A stretch of DNA of 64,000 nt from Bacteroidales bacterium (GCA_023229505.1 JALNZD010000009.1:29773-93772), one strand, 5' to 3'. Numbered from the stretch's first letter, positions 1 through 9,626 are shown. A program made the numbers and translations. The notes: a model not told the origin generated them from the letters alone.

Positions 1-557
1 GATTGAGGAAAAACGAGGTCATTTCACATATAGCTATATTCGAGGTGCAGGCTTATCATCATAAGCTGATCTCGCTTGCGGATGTGGCCATGAACATTGC
101 CCCCGACCTGAATACAAAGATCGGAATCATCAACAACTCGGTGGAATTCTTACGCAAATTGGGCATAGAAACACCGAAGGTGGCTGTCCTGGGAGCAGTC
201 GAGCTGGTCAATGAAAGCATGCCGGCCACGATAGACGCAGCTTTGCTGTCGAAAATGGCCGAGCGTGGCCAGATCAAGGATTGCATCATCGACGGTCCGT
301 TGGCTTTTGATAACGCCATCAGCGCCGAAAGCGCCAAACATAAGGGGATCAAGAGCATAGTGGCAGGCGATGCCGACTTGCTGCTCCTGCCCGACATTGA
401 ATCCGGAAATGTCCTTTACAAGGCATTCGTTTTCTTCGCTAAAGCAAAGGTAGCCGCTGTCGTTCTTGGTGCCCGCGCACCCATCGTGCTTACATCCCGT
501 TCAGACTCGGAAGAGTCGAAGTTGGATAGCATCGTGCTGGCGGCTGCTATTGCGTAA
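1..557 (+). CDS. ptb: Phosphate butyryltransferase, C-terminal part (5' end outside window)
   Basis: Transfers the butyryl (or branched acyl) group from CoA to phosphate, giving butyryl-phosphate for the kinase encoded next. About 184 codons are visible. The family is about 300 residues, so the N-terminal third lies before base 1, and the TTG at base 3 is only where the frame becomes visible, not a start. The visible part has the phosphate acetyl/butyryltransferase C-terminal features: AVELVNESMPATIDAA, then DCIIDGPLAFDNAIS, then AGDADLLLLPDIESGNVLYK. The stop is 11 bp before butyrate kinase, so the two form an operon for substrate-level ATP synthesis from acyl-CoA. The paralogue phosphate acetyltransferase is the alternative, but the butyrate kinase partner favours ptb. 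Confidence 0.9.
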   Translation, partial: LRKNEVISHIAIFEVQAYHHKLISLADVAMNIAPDLNTKIGIINNSVEFLRKLGIETPKVAVLGAVELVNESMPATIDAALLSKMAERGQIKDCIIDGPLAFDNAISAESAKHKGIKSIVAGDADLLLLPDIESGNVLYKAFVFFAKAKVAAVVLGARAPIVLTSRSDSEESKLDSIVLAAAIA

Positions 558-568
558 ATAGTCATTAT

Positions 569-1645
569 ATGGAAGATATTTTCATTATCGCTATCAATCC
601 AGGGTCGACATCGACCAAGATCGCGGTTTACCGGAACAAGGAGTGCATATTTGAAGAGAACATCAAGCACAGCACGGAGGAATTAGCTCCTTATGAAAAG
701 ATCACAGACCAGTTTGAGTTCCGGAAGCAGGCTATCCTGCAAAGATTAAACGGAACCAAACTCGAACGTGATAAAGTCAGGGTGATCATGGGCCGGGGCG
801 GGATGGTCCATCCGATCGAATCCGGTGTTTACCGAATCAATGAAAAGATGAAGCACGACCTGGTAAACAGCCCGGTGGGAGAGCATGCCAGCAATCTTGG
901 CGGTTTCATTGCCGAAGACCTGGCGAAAGAATTTCCGAATGCCGAAGCTTATATCACCGATCCGGTGGTGGTCGATGAAATGGACGAAATCGCCCATATT
1001 GCAGGGCATCCGGCTTTTACGCGTAGATCAGTCTTCCATGCGCTGAACCAGAAAGCGACAGCCAGAAGGCATTCCATTGCGGTTGGGAAAAAATATGAAG
1101 AGCTGAACCTGATCGTAGTTCACCTCGGAGGTGGTATCAGCATAGGCGCCCATAGAAACGGAAGGGTGGTCGATGTGAACCATGCCATCGGCGGGGAAGG
1201 GCCGTTTTCCCCGGAACGCGCAGGCAGTGTCCCTGTTATTGATGTGGTTAGACTTGCCTACACCGGAAAATATACCGAGAAAGAATTTACCAAAATGCTG
1301 ATCGGTCAGGGTGGACTTGCTGCCCATTTAGGAACAAACAATGCCTATGAAGTGGAACAGCGCGTGAAAAGCGGCGATCCGCACGCCACCCTCATCTATG
1401 AAGCCATGGCCTACCAGGTTTCTAAATTCATTGGCACCATGGCGGTTGTCTTAAAAGGAAAAGTCGACGGCATACTCATCACCGGTGGCATTGCCTACGA
1501 TACATGGTTCGTCGACAAACTCCGGGAATATGCCGGTTGGGTCGGGCCATTCTTTATCTATCCCGGCGAGAATGAAATGGAAGCCCTTGCGATGAACGCC
1601 TGGCGAGCCCTCCATGGCGAGGTCGAGGTGAAGGAATACAGCTGA
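569..1645 (+). CDS. buk: Butyrate kinase
   Basis: Cytoplasmic acyl kinase of the ASKHA fold, making butyrate (or isobutyrate/isovalerate) and ATP from the acyl-phosphate supplied by the upstream transferase. It has 358 residues, the normal family length. The N-terminal AINPGSTSTKIAVY (about residues 7-20) is the phosphate-1 signature of acetate/butyrate kinases. VVHLGGGISIGAHRNGRVVD (about 184-203) and ILITGGIAYD (about 300-309) are the adenosine and phosphate-2 segments. ATG is the start, 11 bp after the ptb stop. With ptb it suggests butyrate or branched-chain acid fermentation. Substrate specificity cannot be read from sequence. Confidence 0.95.
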   Translation: MEDIFIIAINPGSTSTKIAVYRNKECIFEENIKHSTEELAPYEKITDQFEFRKQAILQRLNGTKLERDKVRVIMGRGGMVHPIESGVYRINEKMKHDLVNSPVGEHASNLGGFIAEDLAKEFPNAEAYITDPVVVDEMDEIAHIAGHPAFTRRSVFHALNQKATARRHSIAVGKKYEELNLIVVHLGGGISIGAHRNGRVVDVNHAIGGEGPFSPERAGSVPVIDVVRLAYTGKYTEKEFTKMLIGQGGLAAHLGTNNAYEVEQRVKSGDPHATLIYEAMAYQVSKFIGTMAVVLKGKVDGILITGGIAYDTWFVDKLREYAGWVGPFFIYPGENEMEALAMNAWRALHGEVEVKEYS

Positions 1646-1649
1646 TTCA

Positions 1650-1783
1650 GTTCAAAGTTCAAAGTTCAAAGTTCAAAGTTCAAAATTCCAAATTCCAAAT
1701 TTCTGACTTCTGTCTTCTGTCTTCTGTCTTCTGTTTTCGTCTTTTGTCTTCTGTATTCTGTCTTCTGTATTCTGTATTCATTT
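1650..1783. repeat. Composite heptamer array (GTTCAAA, then TTCTGTC type)
   Basis: Starts four bases after the buk stop. Five exact GTTCAAA units (1650-1684, 35 bp) run into two ATTCCAA units and then about twelve degenerate units of the TTCTGTC/TTCTGTA type. Apart from one six-base unit near 1735, the period stays 7 for about 134 bp while the unit sequence changes. No coding potential seen. Similar arrays recur at 9531, 28840, 48762, 51387, 57568 and 58249. Confidence 0.9.
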
Positions 1784-1843
1784 TATAGGCTTAATTCCGT
1801 AACTAAAATTCAGGGTGGAAAACTGTTGTTGATAGAATAGTTT

Positions 1844-1851
1844 TACCTTTG
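1844..1851 (+). promoter_or_regulatory. Bacteroidota -7 element TACCTTTG
   Basis: Exact match to the TAnnTTTG consensus used by the Bacteroidota primary sigma factor, 51 bp before the ATG at 1903. A TTG at 1826-1828 lies upstream, but at a spacing shorter than usual for the -33 element. Confidence 0.6.
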
Positions 1852-1902
1852 TAAAGAATTAATATATCCATAATTAAACCAACAGACTTTATACGATTAA
1901 AT

Positions 1903-4900
1903 ATGAAAAAATTCTACATCCTGACTTTAGCTGCCCTGATCCTGTCAAGCGGCTATGTTTTCGGCCAAAAGGAAGCACAGCATCAGAAAGATGCCGAACG
2001 CGCGAAAAAAGTAGATACCCGTATTGACAACAACGGGTATTGGAAAAAGATGGCAGCATTAGGGCTTGCCAGACTTAATCCCGTCACCCCGGTAAAGCCG
2101 GCAGTATATGTAGGCAGCGAGATCCGGGCCTTCAGTGTAATCACTGACGATTCACCCGATGTAGCGGTAGCGACAAGCAGTTCTACCCAGAGTGAAAACT
2201 CCGTCTTCGTTCATCCGGATGATAACCTGGTGGTTATCAATTCAAACAATTCGACCCCGAACCCTTCTGACGGCAGCATTTATGGTGCCAATTGGTTGGG
2301 AACTGAAGATGGAGGCTTAAACTGGAGCGGGACAGTCCAGGGAGCCGGTGGTTATAATTGGGGCGACCCGGTAGCGTTGATCGGGTTGGATGGCGCTTAT
2401 TATGTCGGAGCTATCACGTCTAGTTTCGGACAGTCCGTGGCTAAATCAACCAACCAGGGAGGGTACTTTACTGTTTACAATGTAGCAAATGCAGGTGGCG
2501 AAGGTCTCGATAAAAACCATCTTTGGGTTGACAACAGCCTTATCAGTCCTTACAGCAATTATTTGTATGATGCCTGGACCGATTTTGGTGGCTTTGCCGA
2601 TGGTAATATAGCTTTGTCACGCTCAATTAATGGCGCAGTAAACTGGTCAACCCCTGTTAATGTAAGCAGCGCTGTGAATGCAGGCAGCCATTGCCAGGGG
2701 GTAAACATCAATACCGGCCCTAATGGCGAGGTTTACGTAATCTGGGCCATCTATGACGGTTGGCCGACAGATGAAACTGCGATCGGTCTTGCCCGCTCTT
2801 TTAACGGAGGGGCTACCTTCGAGCCTGCAACGCGTATTATCCAGAATATACGCGGCATCAGGGCCACCGGTGTAAACAAAAACATGCGGAACAATTCTTT
2901 CCCCAGCATGGCTTGCGATATCAGCGGCAATGAATACAATGGAAATATATATATCGTTTGGTCGAACGTGGGTGTGCCGGGGATTAATTCCGGCAATGAT
3001 GTTGATGTTTATATGTCACGTTCTGAAGACCTTGGTGTCACCTGGTCCACCCCGGTAAGGGTCAATCAGGATCCTGTCGGCCAGGGAAGCAAGCATTATT
3101 TCCCCTGGATTACCTGTGATCCTGAAAATGGCATGCTGAGTGTGGTGTTCTACGATGACCGTAACGTGGGTGGATACCAGTGCGAAGTTTATTGTGCCAA
3201 TTCCAGTGATGGCGGAGAAACCTGGGAAGATTTCAAGGTCAGTGATGTTGCTTTTACCCCGAGTCCAATTCCTAATATGGCTGATGGCTACATGGGGGAT
3301 TACCTCGGAATCAGTGCCCGTGGCGGATGGGTTTATCCCGCCTGGGCCGACAACCGGACCGGTTCCGCTATGACCTACGTTTCCCCTTATGAGACCAACC
3401 CGCTTAGCAAACCAACGAACCTGACTGCGGAAGTAACATTTGAGACCGGCATTACCGACTTGCAATGGAGGTTCGATGAAATGCCAGATTTCAGCTATTT
3501 TAAGATATACCGGGGAGTAGATTCCATCGGCATAACCTATGATACGGTTTATAATGATCAACTGCCGGATTATGGCATTTATCTTTATAAAGTAACTGCC
3601 AAATATTCAGATGGCAGTGAATCAAGTTCTTCCAATGCAAGTGTCCAGTGGGGCGATGCTCAAATCAGTGTTAATCCTTTAGAAATAGAGGAAACCCTTC
3701 AACCTGACAGTTCCGTCACACGGATGGTCACGATCAGCAATATCGGCCAGCTTGAAATGAGCTACAATATCAGCATGTTCATTCCATCAGACGCATCCGT
3801 CGATGCGAGGGCTTATTGCGGAGCAACCGGGGGCTGTGATGAATACATCAGCCGGGTGCAGCTCAACGAGATCGATAATTTGAGTAACTGCACTAATTAT
3901 GGCAATTATACTAACCTGTCCACTACTATGTCGGTTGGAAGTTCTTACCAGATTACCGTTACAAATGGTACCCCGATTTATTCGGAAGACCAATGCGGGC
4001 TTTGGATTGACTGGAACCAGAATGAGGTATTTGATGATAACGAATCAATCCCGATGAACGGTTCTCCTGGTGTTGGTCCTTATACTGCTACAATCTCACC
4101 GCCTGTCGGAGCAATGCCCGGGGAAACCCGTCTCCGCACCCGTATCGTTTATTATCAATCGCCCATACCCTGCGGTGCGTTAACATACGGTGAAGTTGAG
4201 GATTATACTGTAAACGTGTCAAGCTGGCTGTTTGCCGACCCGGTTTCAGGAAACATACCTGCCGGTGAAAACATGGAAATCGCCGTTACCCTCAACGCCG
4301 TTAACATGGCACTCGGAACTTACACTGCAGAACTGAATGTTTTCAGCAATGATCCGGACGATCCGGAAATCACAGTTCCTATTACCATGCATGTCGCTGA
4401 AGTAGCAGTAATCGTCAGTGCCGATCAGGAGACTATCTGCCTGGGCGAAAGTGTCCAGCTTACATCTGAGGTCATTGGCGGTTCAGGTACTTTTACCTAT
4501 ACATGGACCTCCGATCCGGCAGGATTTACCTCTGGTGAGGCCAATGTCACTGTTACGCCGGATGTCACCACCACTTATTTCCTTGAAGTTTTCGACGGAT
4601 TCTTGACATTTGGGGATCAGATCACCATACAGGTTAATCCTTTACCCAGTGTGTATATCGGAGCCGATACTGCTATTTGCCAGGGTGAAAGCCTCGTGAT
4701 ATCAGCCGGAGAAGGTTTTGCTTCATACTTGTGGAATACAAGTGAAACGACTACGTCGATTGAAACGGCGGTCGAAGGAGCATACTGGGTGGAAGTCACC
4801 AATGAGTTTGGTTGTGCCAGGTTAGATACCCTCTATCTTATAGTCACTCAATTCCCGGTAAAACCTGTGATTTCTTCCGGTCCCGCTACAGTGGATAATT

Positions 4901-5403
4901 ATAACGCCACTTCTTCAACCTATAGCTGTGCAGAAGATCCATATGTCACAACTTTCCAGTGGTCTGTTACTCCTTCTGAAGCAGGCACTACCTCCAGCAC
5001 CGGCACAAACGGTGAATTCGCCTGGACAGCCGGTTACACAGGCTCTGTTCTGATAACTGTCATGGGTTTGAATGACTGCGGAAACAGTGAATTTTCGGAT
5101 GCTTTTGCAACTGAGATCTATTCCTCGGCAGGTTTGAATGAAATTTCCACGGACAGGCAACTCATCATCTATCCTAATCCTGCAGACGGTAAGGTTACTG
5201 TCAGGTTGCCTTCGCAAAAGACCTTCACCGGTGACCTTACAGTTACAGATGCAGAAGGATCAACGGTTTATAGCCAAACGGGCGTAACGATCACCGCCGG
5301 CGACAATGTAACCCTGGATCTCGGGCAACTATCAGAAGGAGTTTATTCTTTGAAATTATCATCCCAATCCGTGGTTTATTACGGAAGGATTATTATGAAA
5401 TAG
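1903..5403 (+). CDS. T9SS-sorted sialidase-fold (BNR) protein with FnIII, GEVED and Ig-like domains
   Basis: Secreted or cell-surface protein of 1166 residues. Residues 1-21 are a signal peptide ending VFGQ. Residues about 60-500 look like a sialidase-type six-bladed propeller, with Asp-box-like strands such as SEDLGVTW and SSDGGETW; no catalytic Arg triad could be assigned, so enzyme activity is uncertain. An FnIII-like domain follows (about 505-590), then a GEVED domain (WIDWNQNEVFDD, ending GEVEDYTV at 763-770), Ig/PKD-like repeats (about 845-1075) and a T9SS type A sorting domain from IYPNPADGKVTV (1090) to GRIIMK at the C-terminus. The gene at 5619 is a tandem paralogue. The stretch from about residue 833 to 1092 is nearly the same as the tail of the subtilisin-like protease at 49209, which points to module exchange. 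Confidence 0.85.
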   Translation: MKKFYILTLAALILSSGYVFGQKEAQHQKDAERAKKVDTRIDNNGYWKKMAALGLARLNPVTPVKPAVYVGSEIRAFSVITDDSPDVAVATSSSTQSENSVFVHPDDNLVVINSNNSTPNPSDGSIYGANWLGTEDGGLNWSGTVQGAGGYNWGDPVALIGLDGAYYVGAITSSFGQSVAKSTNQGGYFTVYNVANAGGEGLDKNHLWVDNSLISPYSNYLYDAWTDFGGFADGNIALSRSINGAVNWSTPVNVSSAVNAGSHCQGVNINTGPNGEVYVIWAIYDGWPTDETAIGLARSFNGGATFEPATRIIQNIRGIRATGVNKNMRNNSFPSMACDISGNEYNGNIYIVWSNVGVPGINSGNDVDVYMSRSEDLGVTWSTPVRVNQDPVGQGSKHYFPWITCDPENGMLSVVFYDDRNVGGYQCEVYCANSSDGGETWEDFKVSDVAFTPSPIPNMADGYMGDYLGISARGGWVYPAWADNRTGSAMTYVSPYETNPLSKPTNLTAEVTFETGITDLQWRFDEMPDFSYFKIYRGVDSIGITYDTVYNDQLPDYGIYLYKVTAKYSDGSESSSSNASVQWGDAQISVNPLEIEETLQPDSSVTRMVTISNIGQLEMSYNISMFIPSDASVDARAYCGATGGCDEYISRVQLNEIDNLSNCTNYGNYTNLSTTMSVGSSYQITVTNGTPIYSEDQCGLWIDWNQNEVFDDNESIPMNGSPGVGPYTATISPPVGAMPGETRLRTRIVYYQSPIPCGALTYGEVEDYTVNVSSWLFADPVSGNIPAGENMEIAVTLNAVNMALGTYTAELNVFSNDPDDPEITVPITMHVAEVAVIVSADQETICLGESVQLTSEVIGGSGTFTYTWTSDPAGFTSGEANVTVTPDVTTTYFLEVFDGFLTFGDQITIQVNPLPSVYIGADTAICQGESLVISAGEGFASYLWNTSETTTSIETAVEGAYWVEVTNEFGCARLDTLYLIVTQFPVKPVISSGPATVDNYNATSSTYSCAEDPYVTTFQWSVTPSEAGTTSSTGTNGEFAWTAGYTGSVLITVMGLNDCGNSEFSDAFATEIYSSAGLNEISTDRQLIIYPNPADGKVTVRLPSQKTFTGDLTVTDAEGSTVYSQTGVTITAGDNVTLDLGQLSEGVYSLKLSSQSVVYYGRIIMK

Positions 5404-5440
5404 TATGCGGTAGGTCATTTGCTTTTATCGCAAAGACGTT

Positions 5441-5493
5441 AAGACGCTGAAGTGCAAGTGGTTTAATGCCACGAGATGACATCTCAGCGTCTT
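5441..5493. repeat. Inverted repeat after the first sialidase-fold gene
   Basis: AAGACGCTGA (5441-5450) is exactly inverted as TCAGCGTCTT (5484-5493) with a 33-bp loop, and AAAGACG at 5432 adds a direct copy of the arm. It could act as a terminator for the gene ending at 5403, but it lacks a clean T-run. It resembles dispersed AAGACGC-type repeats rather than a classical Rho-independent terminator. Confidence 0.55.
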
Positions 5494-5589
5494 TGTCATT
5501 TTACACTTTGATTGAAGTTCCCGTAAAAATATTCTTGCATTTTTGCAGATCAATCTATTCTTTCTAAAAATTATCAGCTAAACATTGAT

Positions 5590-5597
5590 TAATTTTG
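5590..5597 (+). promoter_or_regulatory. -7 element TAATTTTG deciding the downstream start
   Basis: Exact TAnnTTTG match. It overlaps a TTG at 5595 that would otherwise extend the frame upstream. Transcription should begin downstream of that TTG, so the ATG at 5619 is the start. Confidence 0.65.
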
Positions 5598-5618
5598 TGC
5601 TTATATAATACAATCAAT

Positions 5619-8600
5619 ATGAAAACCTTAAAAATCTTTTGCTCGTTTGTGATTTTCAGCTTCCTTAGCATCACACTATTGGCCCAGGGGCCATTACTGT
5701 TCGATAAACTGAATACCCGCGTTGATAATTTGGGTTACTGGAAAGCTGCTGCCGAACATGGCCTGACCATGCCTAACCCGCAACGAAGTGCTCCCCCTGC
5801 TATATACACCGGTAGTGAGATCCGCGCGGTTTCTGTCATCACAGAGGACTCTCCTGATGTCCTGCTCATCTCCGGAAACACTTCCCAAAGCGAGAATTCC
5901 GTATTCGTAAACCCGAATGATGATAATAATCCCCTCAATTCGAATAATTCCACGAACCAGCCGAGTGGCAACATCACCTTTTACGGCGCTGACTATTTAT
6001 ACTCTTTTGACGGGGGCGAAACCTGGGGCGGCTCTATCCTGGGAGCCGGTGTATCCAATTCCGGCGACCCGACTACTGCCATCGGCTCAAATGGACGTTA
6101 CCATGTTGGCTTTATCAATAACTCATACGGAATGTCTGTCGCTCATTCAGACAACCAGGGTTCAACGTGGATCTCTGTAGTTTGTGCAAATAACCCGGGA
6201 GGCAGCGGACTGGATAAAAACCATCTGTGGATCGATAACAGTCCCACCAGTCCATACGAAGGCAACCTTTATAACGCCTGGACAGCTTTCGGAGGTTCAA
6301 ATAATAACGATATTGAAATCTCCCGTTCCACCAATGACGGGGATACCTGGAGCCCGGTCATCAATGTCAGCCAAATCATTAATGCCGGAAGCCATTCGCA
6401 GGGCGTGAATATCCAGACCGGACCGAATGGTGAGGTTTATGCCGCCTTCACCATTTACGACAGCTGGCCTTCTGATGAAGATGCCATTGGCCTGGCCCGT
6501 TCCTTCGATGGCGGGCAGACCTATGAATCATTCCGTATTATCGATAATATCAGGGGTATCCGCAGCAGTGGTGTTGGTAAAACTATGAGGGTCAATTCTT
6601 TTCCAGTCATGGCAGCCGACATCAGTACCGGGCCTAACCGGGGAAATTTATATGTCACCTGGACTAATATAGGTTACCCGGGAATTAATAGTGGTAATGA
6701 CGCAGATATTTACATGATCCGTTCTGAAGATAACGGGACTACCTGGTCAGATCCTGTCCGTGTAAACCAGGATCCCTCCGGCCAGGGCAAGAAACATTAC
6801 TTCGGCTGGATTACCTCTGATCCGGCAACAGGAACACTGAGCATGATATGGTATGATGACCGTAATGTTGGAGGTACCCAGGTGGAAGCGTTTTGCGGCA
6901 ATTCATATGACGGAGGAGATACATGGGAAGATTTTAAGGTCAGCGATGTTGCCTTTACGCCATCCCCTATCCCCGGGCTTGCAAGTCAGTATATGGGAGA
7001 CTACCTTGGAATATCGGCCAGGAACGGTAAAGTTTACCCGGTATGGACCGATAACCGGACCGGTACAGCATTGACTTATACGTCACCCTATGAAACCAGC
7101 ACGATGGTAGCACCGTCTGGCCTCATTGCCCAGTTAAATGAAGAAACCGGGGCCGTTAACCTGACCTGGACCCATAATATCGGTCCGACATTTGACCACT
7201 ATAACATTTACCGGGGTCTTCAGCTTATCGGGACGACCACATTTCCCTTTTATTACGATGTTCTTCCTGCTTATGGCAATTATCGGTACTCGGTGACGGC
7301 ATATTATACTATTGAAGGTGAATCAGCACCGGCTATTGCCGATGTTCAGTGGGGCAATGCCCAGGCACAGGTGGAGCCGGAAGCTATTGAAGCTTTTGTT
7401 TTACCGGAAGAAAGCACCTCTGTCGTCATGGGATTATCAAACGTAGGCGAGCTTCCGTTGGAATACGAGTCAGGCTTCAGTTTGCCCGGCGATGCGCTTC
7501 GTGACACCAAAGCGTACTGTAATGGGATCGGCGGCTGCGGTGAAAGCATCAGTGGGGTAACATATGGCGATGTCAGCAACTTTTCTGGTTGTAATGGTTA
7601 TGAAGATTTCACCGGTTTGAGCTACCTGCTATCAAGAGGAGAATCTGTTGATATTACGGTTTATAACAGTACAAACATTTACCCTGAAGATGTATGCGGC
7701 ATCTGGGTCGATTGGAACCAGAACGAAAGTTTCCTTGACGATCCACCTGTTACGGTCAGCGGCTCGCCTGGCCCGGGACCTTATACCGCCACCATTACCG
7801 TTCCGGATGATGCCAAAAACGGCACCACGCGCTTCCGGATCAGGATCAAACGCGGCGGGACCCTCAGCCCTTGCGGACTTGCTACTAACGGCGAAGTGGA
7901 GGATTATTCCATCAACGTGTTGGGTTGGGTTTCTGCCAGTCCTATGGCAGGGACCATCCAGGCGGGAGAAAGCCAGGATATCACCTTTAATTTCGATGCA
8001 AGCGGGCTTGGTGTCGGAACTTACAATGCCAATTACACCATTTTCAGCAACGACCCTGATAGCAGCGAAATCATTGTCCCCGTTACCATGCATGTTGAAA
8101 CGGTATCTGTTACCGTAACAGCAGACAAAGACAGCATTTGCTTCGGCGGCTCGACTACATTGCATGCCAATATTATCGGCGGCTCCGGAACTTTCACCTA
8201 TTCATGGACTTCTGATCCTCCCGGATTTACATCTTCTGAATCCGATCCGCTGGTTGCTCCGCTTGTAACTACGGCTTACTTTGTGGAAGTCAGTGATGGC
8301 AATGTAATCCTGACAGATGAGATAACCATTACCGTGGTCAATCTGCCGGAAATCGACCTTGGAGAAGACGTGGCAGTGTGTGAAAGCGGAGAAGCGGTAT
8401 TCGATGCCGGGGCAGGCATTGCAACCTATTTGTGGAGCAATGGCCAGACAGGCCAGTCAATAACCGTGACTGACGCCGGTATCTACTGGGTAGAAGTGGC
8501 AAACGATTATGGCTGTTCCAAAAGGGATTCGGTTGCATTTATCATCAACCCGCTTCCGATGATTGGCCTGGGCGCCGATCAGAATTTCTGTGAAGGTTCG

Positions 8601-9530
8601 TCCGTTATGCTTGATGCAGGCACCGGTTTTGAATCCTACTTATGGAATACCGGCGCTACCAGTTATAATATCAGCACCAATGAACCCGGGGAATACTGGG
8701 TGGAAGTGACAGATGCGAATAGCTGTTCCAACCGCGATACTATCATACTGACCATGGTTCCGCAACCGTTAGTGAACCTCGGTGATGATCAGACATTCTG
8801 TGAAGGCACTTCTGTTACGCTCAATGGAGGCACCGGTTTCACTTCTTATTTGTGGAGTACGGGTGAAACCAGTTCTTCCATCAACACCGGCGAGCCCGGG
8901 GAATACTGGGTGGAAATAACAGATATGAACGATTGTTCCAACCGCGACACTATCGTTCTGACCATGGACCCGCTGCCGGTAGCACCGGAAATCACCTCCG
9001 GGCCATCTTCGGTGGATAATTTCCTGAACCCGTCATCTGATTTCACTTCATCGGCCAGTACTTATGCCACCTCCTATGAATGGCGGTTGGAACCCGCTGA
9101 AGCCGGTAGTATTTCCGGCACGGGGACTACAGCACAGGTGACCTGGTCATCAGGTTTCACCGGGACAGCCCATGTATCGGTAAAAGGTAAGAATGATTGC
9201 GGTGCAGGCAGCTACTCCCAGTCATATGCTGTTAATGTCTACTCTTCACAGGGAATTGGCGATAAAAATGTCATTTCCGGCGTAAAACTATTCCCCAACC
9301 CGAATGACGGGGTATTTACCTTCCAGTTACATTCGGGGAAAGAACAGGAAATCAGGTTACAGATCAGTACTTCGGGTGGCAACCAGATCCTGGACAGCAA
9401 GGAAAGTATTCCAGTGGGGCTTTATCAGAAAAGCTTCAACCTGAGCACTCTCCCCGGAGGGACATATTACCTGGTCGTAAGTGATTCACATGACAGGATG
9501 CTGAGCAGGCAGCAGATTGTGGTACAATAA
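5619..9530 (+). CDS. T9SS-sorted sialidase-fold protein, tandem paralogue
   Basis: Secreted protein of 1303 residues. The ATG at 5619 begins a clear signal peptide (MKTLKIFC through LLAQ). The order of parts follows its upstream neighbour: propeller with Asp-box-like SEDNGTTW and SYDGGDTW, FnIII-like domain, GEVED domain (WVDWNQNESF, GEVEDYSI near 756), Ig-like repeats, then a T9SS type A domain beginning LFPNPNDGVFTF near residue 1224 and ending QQIVVQ. It differs from the first copy in having three tandem copies of the 70-residue Ig-like unit instead of one. The ligand or substrate is unknown; glycan binding or sialidase activity is inference from the fold only. A GTTCAAA array begins on the base after the stop codon. 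Confidence 0.85.
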   Translation: MKTLKIFCSFVIFSFLSITLLAQGPLLFDKLNTRVDNLGYWKAAAEHGLTMPNPQRSAPPAIYTGSEIRAVSVITEDSPDVLLISGNTSQSENSVFVNPNDDNNPLNSNNSTNQPSGNITFYGADYLYSFDGGETWGGSILGAGVSNSGDPTTAIGSNGRYHVGFINNSYGMSVAHSDNQGSTWISVVCANNPGGSGLDKNHLWIDNSPTSPYEGNLYNAWTAFGGSNNNDIEISRSTNDGDTWSPVINVSQIINAGSHSQGVNIQTGPNGEVYAAFTIYDSWPSDEDAIGLARSFDGGQTYESFRIIDNIRGIRSSGVGKTMRVNSFPVMAADISTGPNRGNLYVTWTNIGYPGINSGNDADIYMIRSEDNGTTWSDPVRVNQDPSGQGKKHYFGWITSDPATGTLSMIWYDDRNVGGTQVEAFCGNSYDGGDTWEDFKVSDVAFTPSPIPGLASQYMGDYLGISARNGKVYPVWTDNRTGTALTYTSPYETSTMVAPSGLIAQLNEETGAVNLTWTHNIGPTFDHYNIYRGLQLIGTTTFPFYYDVLPAYGNYRYSVTAYYTIEGESAPAIADVQWGNAQAQVEPEAIEAFVLPEESTSVVMGLSNVGELPLEYESGFSLPGDALRDTKAYCNGIGGCGESISGVTYGDVSNFSGCNGYEDFTGLSYLLSRGESVDITVYNSTNIYPEDVCGIWVDWNQNESFLDDPPVTVSGSPGPGPYTATITVPDDAKNGTTRFRIRIKRGGTLSPCGLATNGEVEDYSINVLGWVSASPMAGTIQAGESQDITFNFDASGLGVGTYNANYTIFSNDPDSSEIIVPVTMHVETVSVTVTADKDSICFGGSTTLHANIIGGSGTFTYSWTSDPPGFTSSESDPLVAPLVTTAYFVEVSDGNVILTDEITITVVNLPEIDLGEDVAVCESGEAVFDAGAGIATYLWSNGQTGQSITVTDAGIYWVEVANDYGCSKRDSVAFIINPLPMIGLGADQNFCEGSSVMLDAGTGFESYLWNTGATSYNISTNEPGEYWVEVTDANSCSNRDTIILTMVPQPLVNLGDDQTFCEGTSVTLNGGTGFTSYLWSTGETSSSINTGEPGEYWVEITDMNDCSNRDTIVLTMDPLPVAPEITSGPSSVDNFLNPSSDFTSSASTYATSYEWRLEPAEAGSISGTGTTAQVTWSSGFTGTAHVSVKGKNDCGAGSYSQSYAVNVYSSQGIGDKNVISGVKLFPNPNDGVFTFQLHSGKEQEIRLQISTSGGNQILDSKESIPVGLYQKSFNLSTLPGGTYYLVVSDSHDRMLSRQQIVVQ
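8344..8979 (+). repeat. Three tandem ~210-bp intragenic repeats (Ig-like units)
   Basis: Three consecutive copies of a unit encoding the pattern LGxDxxxCEGxSV, then YLWxTGxT, then EPGEYWVEVTD and NPLP/VPQP. They start near 8344, 8557 and 8770. The second and third copies are close in DNA as well as protein, suggesting recent duplication inside the gene. Confidence 0.75.
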
Positions 9531-9594
9531 GTTCAAAGTTCAAAGTTCAAAGTTCAAAAATCATAATTTAAAATTCAAAACTTAAAATTTGAAA
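9531..9594. repeat. Heptamer array GTTCAAA plus degenerate A/T-rich heptamers
   Basis: Four exact GTTCAAA units (9531-9558) start on the base after the TAA of the preceding gene, followed by degenerate 7-mers such as ATTTAAA, ATTCAAA and ACTTAAA. Same core and orientation as the array at 1650, so the two sialidase-fold genes sit between direct copies. Confidence 0.85.
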
Positions 9595-9626
9595 AGCGGG
9601 TTTGGTTTGATACCGGGCCCGTTTTC
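9591..9626 (+). terminator. Possible terminator hairpin
   Basis: GAAAAGCGGG (9591-9600) pairs with CCCGTTTTC (9618-9626) with one bulged base, over a 17-bp loop that contains a further short CCGGGCCC palindrome edge. The position, about 60 bp after the stop at 9530, fits a terminator, but the downstream T-run is short. Confidence 0.4.

Noticed and set aside
7648..8118. A 156-codon plus-strand frame inside the second sialidase-fold gene
   Set aside because: Out-of-frame shadow of a well-supported gene; composition is arbitrary and no promoter or signal is present.
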